A stretch of DNA of 40,466 bases from Saprospiraceae bacterium (GCA_020628645.1 JAHDES010000026.1:1-40466); one strand, 5' to 3'. Positions 24,829-33,366 are shown, numbered from the stretch's first letter. Notes: generated from the letters alone by a model not told the origin. Translations and numbers: made by a program.

Positions 24829-27270
24829 ATGAATATTTCCCTGAATTGGTTAAAAGAATATACTGACATTAGTCTTGCTCCTGAAAAAGTAGGTGAAGTC
24901 CTTACAGAGATTGGTTTAGAAGTAGAAGGCGAAGAAGTGGTTGAAAGTATCAAAGGTGGACTGGAAGGAATTGTGGTGGGCTACGTCAAAGAATGTGGTA
25001 AACATCCGAATGCCGATAAATTATCGCTTACTAAAGTAGATGTTGGATCGGGTGAAGACCTACAAATTGTCTGCGGCGCACCTAATGTCGCACAAGGTCA
25101 AAAAGTTTTGGTGGCTACCATTGGAACAACACTTTACTCTCCAGAAGGCGAAGCTTGGAAGATAAAAAAAGGGAAGATTCGAGGCGAAGAATCGCAAGGA
25201 ATGATCTGTGCAGAAGATGAATTAGGGTTGGGGAATGACCATAGCGGAATTATCGTCTTACCGGGTGATGTTGAAGTTGGTACTCTAGCAAAAGATTACT
25301 ATCAAATTGAGAATGATTATGTGTATGAAATTGGTCTTACGCCTAATCGCTCGGATGCCACTTGCCATATCGGAGTTGCTAAAGATTTAGCGGCAGCTTT
25401 AAAAATTAATTATGAGCATTCAGGTAAAGTGGAAATGCCGAATGTAGAAGATTTAAAAGTTGATAATCACGATTTACCAATAGATGTATCTGTTGAAAAT
25501 ACAGAAGCTTGCCCACGCTATGCAGGTGTTTGTATTAAAGGAGTAACCATAAAGCCTTCTCCAGATTGGTTAAAGAATAAATTGGAAGCCATTGGGGTAC
25601 GTTCGATTAGTAATATTGTAGACATCACCAATTTTATCTTACATGAATTAGGGCAACCACTCCATGCCTTCGATTACGATCAAATTACGGATAAAAAAGT
25701 CATTGTAAAAACACTAAATGAAGGATCAAAATTTCTTTCTTTAGACGAACAAGAACGCACCTTACAAGCAAATGATCTTATGATTTGTGATGGTGCTTCC
25801 AAAGGAATGTGTATCGGTGGAGTGTTTGGTGGTATTAAATCAGGGGTGACAGATGGAACGACTAATATTTTCCTCGAATCCGCTCATTTCGATGCTGAAT
25901 GGATTCGTAAAACAAGCATGCACCACAATCTCCGTACAGATGCTGCAAAAGTTTTTGAGAAAGGAAGCGATCCTAATATTTGTTTGATTGCCCTTAAACG
26001 CGCGGCCTTATTAATCAAGGAATTAGCAGGTGGAGAAATTGCTTCTGATATCATTGATATTTATCCAACAACCATTACACCAAAAGAAGTTTTAGTTAAA
26101 TATGCCAATGTCAATCGTTTGATTGGGGTTGAAATTCCAGTTGCCAAAATCAAAGAAATTTTAGCCGCCTTAGAAATGGATATTGTTGCTGAGACAGCAG
26201 AATCATTTACCGTTGCAGTACCTACAAATAAGAAGGATGTAACGCGCGAGGCAGATGTGATAGAGGAAATCATTCGTATCTATGGTTTTAATAAAGTACC
26301 TATCCCTTATCAGATTAAGAGTGCCATGTCAAATGCACCTTATCCTGATCCATCAAAAGTGCGCAATCAAGTAGCTGATTTTTTAACGGCGAATGGCTGC
26401 TATGAAATGATGGCAGTCTCTTTATCTCGATCTGCTTATTATCAAGAGATTTTACCAATACCAGCCGAAAAGTTGGTCTATGTCAATAATACCTCAAATC
26501 GTGATCTAGATATTATGCGCCCAGAGATGTTGATGAGTGGCTTAGAAGCCATTGCGCACAATCAAAATCGTCAGCAGACGGATTTATCGTTGTATGAATT
26601 TGGTAAGTCCTATCAAACCATAGAGGATGGTATTGATGAATATTGGCATTTGAGCTTGTTTCTGACAGGGCAGCGTCATTCAGAAAGTTGGATTTATCCA
26701 GAAAAAAACAAAGTCTCATTTTTTTCGTTAAAAGCATTAGTCGCAAATGTGCTTCGTCGTTTAGGATTGAATCAATATCAAGAAACTGCCATTACTAATG
26801 ATGTTTGGACTTATGGAATGAAATATCATAGAGGAAAACAAGTCTTAGTAGAGTTTGGAAAAGTACAAACGAAATTGGCAAAAGGCATGGATGTCAAGCA
26901 AGAGGTCTTTTATGCAGATTTCAATTGGGATAATGTACTAAAAGCGATTCGAAAGAATAAAGTGAGTTATTCAGAAATTAGTAAATATCCAAGTGTTCGT
27001 CGAGATTTAGCCTTAGTCCTAGAAAAAAATGTTACTTTTAACGATATAAAAGCGATTGCGACGAAAACTGCTAAAAAGTTATTGCAGCAAATTAATTTAT
27101 TTGACGTATATGAAAATGCCGAACAACTCGGTGAAGGAAAAAAATCGTATGCCGTTAGCTTTGTATTTGAAGATGACACCAAGACCTTAAAAGATAAGGA
27201 CATCGAAAAAGTCATGAATAAATTAATCGCAGATTACGAAAATAAACTTGGCGCGATTATTCGACGTTAA
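24829..27270 (+). CDS. pheT: Phenylalanine--tRNA ligase beta subunit
   Basis: This 813-residue protein is the full-length bacterial beta subunit, which with PheS (not in the window) charges tRNA-Phe. It starts with the typical MNISLNWLKEY. An EMAP-like tRNA-binding domain spans about 42-155 (KHPNADKLSLTKVDVG, CGAPNV, KIRGEESQGMICAEDELG). B3/B4 editing modules follow (LTPNRSDATCHIGVAKDLAA; SISNIVDITNFILHELGQPL, with HAFDYDQI), then B5 (about 405-480) and a degenerate synthetase core (NTSNRDLDIMRPEML). The C-terminal anticodon-binding domain (FDX-ACB, about 718-812) reads SKYPSVRRDLALVL with INLFDVYENAEQLGEGKKS. Length is normal. It is probably transcribed with the coiled-coil gene, zapA and rny. 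Confidence 0.98.
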   Translation: MNISLNWLKEYTDISLAPEKVGEVLTEIGLEVEGEEVVESIKGGLEGIVVGYVKECGKHPNADKLSLTKVDVGSGEDLQIVCGAPNVAQGQKVLVATIGTTLYSPEGEAWKIKKGKIRGEESQGMICAEDELGLGNDHSGIIVLPGDVEVGTLAKDYYQIENDYVYEIGLTPNRSDATCHIGVAKDLAAALKINYEHSGKVEMPNVEDLKVDNHDLPIDVSVENTEACPRYAGVCIKGVTIKPSPDWLKNKLEAIGVRSISNIVDITNFILHELGQPLHAFDYDQITDKKVIVKTLNEGSKFLSLDEQERTLQANDLMICDGASKGMCIGGVFGGIKSGVTDGTTNIFLESAHFDAEWIRKTSMHHNLRTDAAKVFEKGSDPNICLIALKRAALLIKELAGGEIASDIIDIYPTTITPKEVLVKYANVNRLIGVEIPVAKIKEILAALEMDIVAETAESFTVAVPTNKKDVTREADVIEEIIRIYGFNKVPIPYQIKSAMSNAPYPDPSKVRNQVADFLTANGCYEMMAVSLSRSAYYQEILPIPAEKLVYVNNTSNRDLDIMRPEMLMSGLEAIAHNQNRQQTDLSLYEFGKSYQTIEDGIDEYWHLSLFLTGQRHSESWIYPEKNKVSFFSLKALVANVLRRLGLNQYQETAITNDVWTYGMKYHRGKQVLVEFGKVQTKLAKGMDVKQEVFYADFNWDNVLKAIRKNKVSYSEISKYPSVRRDLALVLEKNVTFNDIKAIATKTAKKLLQQINLFDVYENAEQLGEGKKSYAVSFVFEDDTKTLKDKDIEKVMNKLIADYENKLGAIIRR

Positions 27271-27317
27271 TATACTAGTAGAGCTGCTAAGTAAAACATA
27301 AATATACTGGATAGATT

Positions 27318-27370
27318 GGTGAAGTTTCCAAACTTCACCGAAAAATATCCAGCAAGTTTCCGAACTTGCT
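27318..27370. repeat. Two adjacent CC-centred palindromes downstream of pheT
   Basis: The first palindrome is perfect: 10-bp arms 27318-27327 and 27330-27339 around CC (GAAGTTTCCAAACTTC core). The second, 27351-27370, has 8-bp arms AGCAAGTT/AACTTGCT around TCCG and is a variant of the copy at 24602, including the preceding ATATCC. Both lie in the 113 bases between pheT and the coiled-coil gene, where they would form mRNA hairpins. Neither is followed by a T-run. Confidence 0.75.
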
Positions 27371-27383
27371 AAGTTTGTTAAAA

Positions 27384-27683
27384 ATGGAACTATTACCCAA
27401 AAAGTTGGACGATATCGAATTAAAACTCCGTCAATTGGCGCTGAAAATAGAGCGTTTGGAGAACGATAATGCCGCTTTGTTGGAAGAAAACCAAAAACTA
27501 AAGTCTGCTACAAATAAAAATGACTCAAAGGTGAGTACATTGGAGCAGCGTTTGAAGAAGACACAAGAGGCGTTAGAAACGAAGCGATCAGATGATCCAG
27601 AGAGTACACAAAAGATGAGAAAAGAAATCGATAAATGCATTCAAGAAATTGATAAATGCATCGAGTGGCTTAGTGCAAATTAA
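27384..27683 (+). CDS. Small coiled-coil protein between pheT and zapA
   Basis: The protein has 99 residues from ATG 27384. An in-frame TTG at 27366 overlaps the palindrome and is unlikely. It is almost entirely helical: heptads of Leu/Ile from about 8 to 40 (LDDIELKLRQLALKIERLEN, then ALLEENQKLK), a polar break, and a second charged helix (STLEQRLKKTQEALE). It ends KEIDKCIQEIDKCIEWL with two Cys seven residues apart. No enzyme motif is present. Its place directly before zapA, and the similarity in plan to short division coiled coils such as ZapB, suggest a role in Z-ring organisation. This is a context guess, not homology. Confidence 0.75.
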   Translation: MELLPKKLDDIELKLRQLALKIERLENDNAALLEENQKLKSATNKNDSKVSTLEQRLKKTQEALETKRSDDPESTQKMRKEIDKCIQEIDKCIEWLSAN

Positions 27684-27827
27684 AACTTAAAAACAGATAG
27701 TCTTTATTGATGAAAAAGAATAACGGAAAAGTATCTTATAAATCGTGAAATAGAAATGTTGTTAGAGAAAAATCCGTATTCAAAAAAATAAATAAACCAC
27801 AAGAAGACTACTGAACTTTTTAAATTT

Positions 27828-28118
27828 ATGGACGCACAGGATACCATAACCATAACCGTTCTAATTGCGGGTAGACCTTATCCTTTAAAGATAAATAAAG
27901 GAGACGAAAACGCTATTCGCAAAATTGTAAAAGAAGTCAATGAAAAACTGAACCGTTTTCAGTTAACCTATACAAAAAAAGACAAGCAAGATTGTCTATC
28001 TATGGCACTATTGACTTACGCGGTAGAGTTACATAAATCCAAAAAAGCAACCAATCATCAAGAACTCTCTTCCAAAATTCATCAAATTGATGAATTACTC
28101 GATCATCTCCTCGCCTAA
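27828..28118 (+). CDS. zapA: Cell division protein ZapA
   Basis: The protein has 96 residues. The N-terminal globular domain carries the family pattern ITITVLIAGRPYPLKINKGD and ENAIRKIVKEVNEKL; the C-terminal part is a helix for coiled-coil tetramer formation (ELSSKIHQIDELLDHLL). The central ALLTYAVELHKSK matches the usual helix. ZapA binds FtsZ polymers and bundles them at mid-cell. The start is an ATG with no in-frame alternative nearby. The stop codon (28116-28118) is the first base-paired part of the rod-like RNA that follows, a link like the zapA-ssrS order of Proteobacteria. Confidence 0.93.
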   Translation: MDAQDTITITVLIAGRPYPLKINKGDENAIRKIVKEVNEKLNRFQLTYTKKDKQDCLSMALLTYAVELHKSKKATNHQELSSKIHQIDELLDHLLA

Positions 28119-28279
28119 GTAATGGACGAAAAATAAGTTGTCGATTTTGAAATAGAAATTTTTTACCAAGATAAGGCAAAAAATACAGGCGATGCCTAGC
28201 ATCGACGAGGCTTTTTAACGAAATATTGGTAAAAAAGATCATAAGCAAAATCATAAAGTTATTGTTTGACCATTACTTA
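28116..28279 (+). ncRNA. ssrS: Probable 6S-like regulatory RNA (rod-shaped) between zapA and rny
   Basis: The stretch of about 164 nt folds on itself along its whole length. The arms 28116-28169 and 28226-28279 match at 40 of 54 positions with no length difference. From the ends inward: 10 perfect pairs, a lower stem with small internal loops, 7 perfect pairs (GATTTTG), a symmetrical bubble of about 9 nt per strand (28150-28158), and 11 perfect pairs (TTTTTTACCAA). The top carries a hairpin CGATGC-CTA-GCATCG (28191-28205). A long rod with a central bubble is the plan of 6S RNA, which imitates an open promoter and binds RNA polymerase. The position after zapA agrees. A miniature inverted-repeat element is the main alternative. 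The ends are approximate. Confidence 0.55.
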
Positions 28280-28346
28280 TACTCTAAGGCTCATTTTTTA
28301 TAATAAAGTCTGGAGATATTTATGATTTACACTTTTAGATACAAAA

Positions 28347-28403
28347 TCTAATAATCTAATGATCTATTAGTCTAAAATCTATAGTCTAGCGATCTAAAAT
28401 CTA
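28347..28403 (+). repeat. Eight regularly spaced TCTA words in the rny leader
   Basis: TCTA occurs at 28347, 28355, 28363, 28371, 28378, 28385, 28393 and 28400, i.e. every 7-8 bases, in a degenerate array of the type (A)AATCTA/TAGTCTA. It ends 36 bases before the rny ATG. It may be a decayed tandem repeat or a multi-site binding region. Confidence 0.7.
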
Positions 28404-28439
28404 CCAGATACATTAATCATTTTTTTAAAACCGATAGAA

Positions 28440-30110
28440 ATGGAAATTGGTATTGCAGTAGTAGTAGGCTTATTAATTGGAGCCGCCATCGGATATTTTG
28501 CCATTAGAGCACTCAATAAATCTAAAGTTGATGAAGTCAATAAACAAGCAGACTTAATGCTCAAAGAGGCGAAACTTAACGCACAACGACTGACAGATGA
28601 TGCAGCTAATAAAGCAGACAAAATTGTTACAAAAGCAGAATCGAAAAACGAAAGTATCAAACAAAAGAAAATTCAAGAAGCAAAAGATCGCTTCAATAAA
28701 TTACGTTCTGAGTTTGATAAAGAGAAAAACAAACACCAACTCAAATTAAAGGACATGGAGGTGGATGTACGAGATAAACAAAAAGAATTACAATCTCGTC
28801 AAGATTCCATGCGATCCAAAGAAGAAAAATTGGAAGTTCGAATTGGTGATGTGGAACAACGAGAAGTAGAAGTGAAAACCATACGCGAAAACTTAGATAA
28901 ACAATTGAAAATTGTTGCTAAGAAAAAAGAAGAACTGGACAAAGCCAACGAAACACACATCAAAGCATTAGAGAATGTAGCAAAGTTAAGTGAAGGAGAA
29001 GCGAAAGAACAACTCTTAGAAGCTGTAAAAGCAAAAGCAGAAACCGATGCTATGGCACTCGTCAAAGATCGAATTGCTGCTGCCAAAATTACGGCCAATA
29101 AAGAAGCGAAAAAGATCGTTATTCAGTCCATTCAACGAATGTGTGCAGAATATACGATTGAAAATACAGTCTCTGTTTTCAATTTGGAATCTGATGATTT
29201 GAAAGGTCAAATTATTGGTCGAGAAGGACGAAATATTCGAGCACTCGAAGCAGCAACAGGAGCAGAAATTGTAGTAGATGATACACCAGAAGCTATCGTT
29301 ATTTCCAGTTTTGATCCGATTCGTCGCGAAGTTTGTCGTCTTTCTTTAAAACGCTTAGTCGCTGATGGACGTATCCATCCCGCCCGTATTGAAGAAGTGG
29401 TAGCTAAAACTAGAAAACAGCTCGATGAGCAAATCATTGAAATTGGGCAACGTACCGTGATTGAACTTGATATTCATGGACTTGATCCTTACTTAGTGAA
29501 AATGGTGGGACGTATGCGTTTCCGTTCTTCTTATGGTCAAAACTTATTAAAGCACTCCATCGAAACAGCGCATCTTTGTGCTATTATGGGAGCAGAGTTA
29601 GGCTTGAGTCCTAAACAAATTAAACTCGCTAAACGAGGTGGTTTACTCCATGATATTGGAAAAGTAGCTGAAGAAGAAACAGAACTTTCTCATGCTATTT
29701 TAGGAATGAAACTCTGTGAAAAACATAAAGAACATGCCGTAGTTTGTAATGCGGTAGGAGCGCATCACGATGAAGTAGAAATGAATAATATTATTTCTCC
29801 AATCGTTCAAGCATGTGATGCCATCTCTGGTGCACGACCAGGCGCACGACGTGAGATTCTCGAAAGTTACCTCAAGCGAATTGGGGAATTAGAAGAACTA
29901 GCCATGGCACACGATGGTGTACAAAAAGCCTATGCGATGCAAGCAGGTCGTGAATTACGCGTTATCGTGGAGAGTGAGAAAGTAACGGATACTTATGCAG
30001 ATGATTTGTCTTTTATGATTTCGCAGAAAATTCAAGATGAGATGCAATATCCAGGACAAATTAAAGTAACCGTCATTCGTGAAAAACGGGCGGTGTCTTT
30101 TGCAAGATAA
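28440..30110 (+). CDS. rny: Ribonuclease Y
   Basis: This 556-residue membrane-anchored endoribonuclease starts bulk mRNA decay. It has an N-terminal transmembrane helix ([20 protein letters not shown], 3-22) and a long charged coiled coil (about 25-230). The KH RNA-binding domain contains [20 protein letters not shown] (about 259-278). The HD domain has the metal-binding residues in [13 protein letters not shown] and [15 protein letters not shown] (about 370-410), followed by AHHDEVE. The C terminus is [20 protein letters not shown], typical of the family. It is a little longer than the 520-residue B. subtilis enzyme, the extra length being in the coiled coil. The 321-base gap from zapA contains the 6S-like RNA and the TCTA array. 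Confidence 0.97.
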   Translation: MEIGIAVVVGLLIGAAIGYFAIRALNKSKVDEVNKQADLMLKEAKLNAQRLTDDAANKADKIVTKAESKNESIKQKKIQEAKDRFNKLRSEFDKEKNKHQLKLKDMEVDVRDKQKELQSRQDSMRSKEEKLEVRIGDVEQREVEVKTIRENLDKQLKIVAKKKEELDKANETHIKALENVAKLSEGEAKEQLLEAVKAKAETDAMALVKDRIAAAKITANKEAKKIVIQSIQRMCAEYTIENTVSVFNLESDDLKGQIIGREGRNIRALEAATGAEIVVDDTPEAIVISSFDPIRREVCRLSLKRLVADGRIHPARIEEVVAKTRKQLDEQIIEIGQRTVIELDIHGLDPYLVKMVGRMRFRSSYGQNLLKHSIETAHLCAIMGAELGLSPKQIKLAKRGGLLHDIGKVAEEETELSHAILGMKLCEKHKEHAVVCNAVGAHHDEVEMNNIISPIVQACDAISGARPGARREILESYLKRIGELEELAMAHDGVQKAYAMQAGRELRVIVESEKVTDTYADDLSFMISQKIQDEMQYPGQIKVTVIREKRAVSFAR

Positions 30111-30442
30111 ATGAAACTGCGATTTACGCAAAAAGAATATTCTTCTAAAAGGGGACTTCGATTCATTTCGGAGTCCCTTTTTTGATTTATAAAGACATTT
30201 AAAAAATGTAGTACAAACATTCTTGTTTGTGGGCACCTATCTAATACCTTGGATTTTTATCATGCAATAATCTGATAAATTACATTAAATATAAAAATAT
30301 GTAAAAAAATAATTTTTAAAGGTAGGGTATTTTTTTACGAAGTGGTTTTATACTCGAAACGCAACAATAGAATTATTCAAAAATCAAAACATTGCCTATG
30401 CAGTAAGAAGTACAATTATTTAGTATTTAACACACTCATTTT
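30111..30442. other. Intergenic region between rny and the transglutaminase cluster
   Basis: Besides the rny terminator, this 332-base gap holds a small hairpin ACAAAC-ATTCTT-GTTTGT (30213-30230) and a very AT-rich tract (30260-30335). I find no exact TAnnTTTG box for the 30443 gene, no small ORF with a recognisable product and no RNA gene. Confidence 0.5.
30147..30183 (+). terminator. Rho-independent terminator after rny
   Basis: A 14-bp stem (30147-30160 with 30169-30182, two G-U pairs; arms AAAAGGGGACTTCG and CGGAGTCCCTTTTT) closes an 8-nt loop, with a T-run at 30178-30183. It ends the pheT-rny transcript. Confidence 0.85.
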
Positions 30443-32002
30443 ATGACAACGAACAGGAAGGTTTTTAATACTACGGTATTATTATTAATGATTGTACCCC
30501 TCTTTTTACTGACTTGGAAAATGTATAATGGTTATTTCACCGCACAACAGTTTTTACCTGAAACAACCTATCAAGTTGATTACAATTTTGAATTGAACGC
30601 CAAAGACCTCGACAAAGATTTATTTGTAAAAACCTATATCCCTCAAAATACTCCTCATCAAAAAATCGAAAATTTCGTTTACAAAGCAAACGATTTTAAT
30701 GTCAATATCGACAAAACACCCATTGGAAAACAAATTGAATGGAGAAGTGAACAGGAGTTTCCAAACACACAACATATTCAATGTAGTTTTGCCTATACGG
30801 GTAAAAGCCTTCAATATGATTTAGCCAATAATTTACCACTCCAACAAATTATCCCAGAAGAAGTACGTCCTTATTTAGAAGCAAGTGAATTCATCCAATC
30901 TGACAATATGCATATCATTCGTAAAGCAAATGATTTAATAACTGCCGATGATGATTTAACTTCGGCATTGAAAAATATTTATAAATATGTTCGATTAATT
31001 CCTGCTATCCAAACAAATGAATTAACCGATGCCCTGACTACCCTTGAAAAACGTTCTGCTTCTTGTAATGGTAAAAGTCGCTTATTTACGGCTTTATGTC
31101 GAGCAAAAGGTATCCCTGCACGGGTCGTCGGTGGTATAATTTTACAAACTGCACAAAAGAAAACCTCGCACTTATGGGCAGAGGCGTATGTTCAAGGGCA
31201 GTGGATTCCTTTTGATGCCTTGAATGGGCATTTAGCATACCTGCCCAGTAATTATATGGAGTTGTATAAAGGCGATTATTTTCTCATCAGCCGAACAGCT
31301 AATATTGATTTTGACTACCAATATCACATTCGTAAACACGAAACGATTGCGCAAAATGTAAAATCCGATTATACCTTGTGGGCTTTACCACTTCAAGCAG
31401 GAATTCCAATTGATGTATTGAAATTAATCTTGTTATTACCGATTTGTTCTCTATTAGTTGCTTTGTTAAAAAATGTGATCGGGATTAAATCCTTTGGTGT
31501 TTTTCTCCCTGCTATCATGGCAATGGCAATGGATGGTATTGGCTTTTTATATGGTTCACTAGCATTTGTTGTAGTCGTAGCAGTGGTCAGTTTTTTACAT
31601 TATCCATTAAATAAATGGGGTTTATTATACACGCCAAAATTGGTAGTGTTAATTATCGGAGTGGTTTTGTCATTATTATTAACCACCTACATTGGGATTC
31701 AATTCAATAACATCACCTTGAGTTCGATGGTCTTTTTTCCGATTATTGTATTAACCATAGCAGCAGAGCGATTTGCGCGTACAATTGTAGAAGATGGGAT
31801 GGAAGATGCCTTGCAATTACAAGCGCAAACCTTAGTCGTTACTTTTTTCTGTTATTTGGTGTATAACTGTGATTTCTTGACGGGTTTTTTCCTTACGTGC
31901 CCTGAAGTTTATGCCATGATTATAGCTCTCGTATTATTGATTGGGCAATGGATTGGTATTCGAATAAGCGAATATCGACGTTTTGAGTGGGTAGTGAGTT
32001 AA
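30443..32002 (+). CDS. Transglutaminase-like domain fused to a multi-helix membrane domain (7TM-transglutaminase family)
   Basis: The protein has 519 residues. An N-terminal anchor helix (TVLLLMIVPLFLLTWKMY) is followed by a soluble domain of about 300 residues on the outer face of the inner membrane. It includes a transglutaminase-like core: RSASCNGKSRLFTALCRAKG with Cys208, KKTSHLWAEAYV with His243, and WIPFDALNGH with Asp258. Six or seven helices follow from about 325 to 510 (ILLLPICSLLVALLK, SFGVFLPAIMAMAMDGIGFL, LVVLIIGVVLSLLLTTYIGI). This matches the Pfam families described as inactive transglutaminase fused to seven transmembrane helices, but here the Cys-His-Asp triad looks complete. 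Family members neighbour ATP-grasp ligases, as here (94 bases downstream). The chemistry is unknown; protease or amidase activity on a peptide is plausible. Confidence 0.87.
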   Translation: MTTNRKVFNTTVLLLMIVPLFLLTWKMYNGYFTAQQFLPETTYQVDYNFELNAKDLDKDLFVKTYIPQNTPHQKIENFVYKANDFNVNIDKTPIGKQIEWRSEQEFPNTQHIQCSFAYTGKSLQYDLANNLPLQQIIPEEVRPYLEASEFIQSDNMHIIRKANDLITADDDLTSALKNIYKYVRLIPAIQTNELTDALTTLEKRSASCNGKSRLFTALCRAKGIPARVVGGIILQTAQKKTSHLWAEAYVQGQWIPFDALNGHLAYLPSNYMELYKGDYFLISRTANIDFDYQYHIRKHETIAQNVKSDYTLWALPLQAGIPIDVLKLILLLPICSLLVALLKNVIGIKSFGVFLPAIMAMAMDGIGFLYGSLAFVVVVAVVSFLHYPLNKWGLLYTPKLVVLIIGVVLSLLLTTYIGIQFNNITLSSMVFFPIIVLTIAAERFARTIVEDGMEDALQLQAQTLVVTFFCYLVYNCDFLTGFFLTCPEVYAMIIALVLLIGQWIGIRISEYRRFEWVVS

Positions 32003-32052
32003 GCTTACCTTATTTTTCTCCCTTTCATTTTTTAAAAATAAATCTAATGAAG

Positions 32053-32066
32053 TTGAGCTAGCTCAA
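32053..32066. other. Perfect 14-bp palindrome before the ATP-grasp gene
   Basis: TTGAGCTAGCTCAA is a perfect palindrome 30 bases before ATG 32097, in the 94-base gap of the cluster. It could be an operator for a dimeric regulator or an mRNA feature; nothing else supports a role. Confidence 0.45.
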
Positions 32067-32096
32067 ATAGCTACTGCTTTGTCTAAAAATAAAATC

Positions 32097-32993
32097 ATGT
32101 TTCAACTATTTCAAAAAAAGCAAGCCTTAAAAAAATCAATTGTGGGCATCAATCAACGAAATGCAGAATTGGTTTATCAATACAATCAACGCAAAGATTA
32201 CAAGCTTGCCGACGATAAAGTATTAACGAAAGAAATATTACATCAACACCAAATTGCATGTGCAGAAACTTATGCCGTGATTGAACGAATGGGCGATTTG
32301 TTATCAGGCTGGCAATCCGTACAACACTACCAAAAAATTGCGATTAAACCAGCCAATGGAAGTGGGGGAGGAGGTATTAAAATCTTGAAAAAAAATGCCC
32401 AGAATAAATGGATGTCGAGTGGAAAAAAAATAGACGACAGTCAAATTTTACAACACATGGCTAATATCTTAATGGGGGTCTACTCCTTAGGAGGACGAGA
32501 TCGCGTTTTGATTGAATGCTGTATCGAACCACATCCATTTTTCCATGAAATTTATCCAGCAGGCGTACCTGATTTCCGAGTCATTTTATTGAATGATGTT
32601 CCCATTCTTTCTATGCTTCGAGTCCCAACTGATCAATCAGATGGAAAAGCAAATTTGCACCAAGGGGGCTTGGGAATCGGAATTGATATGCTCAAAGGAG
32701 AATTGACACAAGGCTACGATGGAAAATCCTATTACGATAGTCATCCTGATTCCAAAAGTCAAATAAAAGGCAAAAAGATTCCCTTTTGGAATGAACTATT
32801 ACTCCTGTCTATGGAGACATCTAAAGCGTTTCCACTTAATTATCTAGGAATTGATATTGTATTGGATAAAGATTTGGGCCCATTAATTATGGAAATAAAT
32901 GTACGCCCTGGATTAGGTATCCAATTAGTCAATCAAAAAGGCATCAAAGAAGCCATTCAAGAACATAAACAGTTTTCAACTGTATTGAGCTAA
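32097..32993 (+). CDS. ATP-grasp ligase related to alpha-L-glutamate ligases (RimK-like)
   Basis: The protein has 298 residues from ATG 32097; an in-frame TTG at 32079 would add six residues. ATP-grasp hallmarks: IAIKPANGSGGGGIKIL (glycine-rich nucleotide loop, about 80-96), FRVILLNDVPILSMLRVP, NLHQGGLGIGIDM, and the metal-binding end LGIDIVLDKDLGPLIMEINV followed by RPGLGIQ. ATP-grasp enzymes of this group activate a carboxylate as acyl-phosphate and join it to an amine, as RimK does with Glu. In other bacteria this subfamily (alpha-L-glutamate ligase-like, sugar-transfer-associated ATP-grasp type) sits beside the 7TM-transglutaminase gene. It is cytoplasmic. The substrate is unknown. The next gene starts 30 bases later. 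Confidence 0.88.
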   Translation: MFQLFQKKQALKKSIVGINQRNAELVYQYNQRKDYKLADDKVLTKEILHQHQIACAETYAVIERMGDLLSGWQSVQHYQKIAIKPANGSGGGGIKILKKNAQNKWMSSGKKIDDSQILQHMANILMGVYSLGGRDRVLIECCIEPHPFFHEIYPAGVPDFRVILLNDVPILSMLRVPTDQSDGKANLHQGGLGIGIDMLKGELTQGYDGKSYYDSHPDSKSQIKGKKIPFWNELLLLSMETSKAFPLNYLGIDIVLDKDLGPLIMEINVRPGLGIQLVNQKGIKEAIQEHKQFSTVLS

Positions 32994-33023
32994 AAAATCA
33001 ATTATCATTTTAAAAATACAATT

Positions 33024-33230
33024 ATGAAATTTCAACAATCAGCCACTCCATACATCATTCTATTTTTCCTGTTAATCATTGGCATTCCCTTATTGAATGT
33101 CTATTTAGAACATAAGCTTGAAAACCAAGTCATTACCATACAAGTACCGACAGTTCCTGTAGCAGAAAAAGCAATTTCTAAAACAAATGAAGTGGCATAT
33201 TTGAATTTACAAAAGTCGAAAGAGAAATAA
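33024..33230 (+). CDS. Small single-pass membrane protein in the transglutaminase/ATP-grasp cluster
   Basis: The protein has 68 residues: a short N-terminal polar start, one helix (YIILFFLLIIGIPLLNVYL, about 10-28), and an outward tail of 40 residues rich in Val, Lys and Glu (ITIQVPTVPVAEKAISKTNE). No Cys, no lipobox. It follows the ATP-grasp gene by 30 bases. Coding is supported by the ATG, the operon spacing and membrane-protein composition. It may be a linker or a substrate of the ligase system; that is speculation. Confidence 0.6.
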   Translation: MKFQQSATPYIILFFLLIIGIPLLNVYLEHKLENQVITIQVPTVPVAEKAISKTNEVAYLNLQKSKEK

Positions 33231-33366
33231 CAAAATCGAATTTTTATCTCCATAGACTAATCAATCTGACTTTTAAAGTTTAATGAATTTTGAAAGTCTA
33301 AGAACATAAATTTTTAATTCCGTGATGCATTGCGTCAAAGTAATTTACTACTAAAAAAATGATAAA

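Noticed and set aside
28116-28279. Miniature inverted-repeat transposable element reading of the zapA-rny rod
   Set aside because: Not fully excluded, but there is no target-site duplication, the arms have unequal mismatches clustered as a central bubble, and the position after zapA fits 6S RNA better. The right-end similarity to 40241-40291 is short and AT-driven.
30213-30230. ACAAAC-ATTCTT-GTTTGT hairpin as a second rny terminator
   Set aside because: The stem is only 6 bp with no T-run after it, and a strong terminator already lies at 30147-30183.
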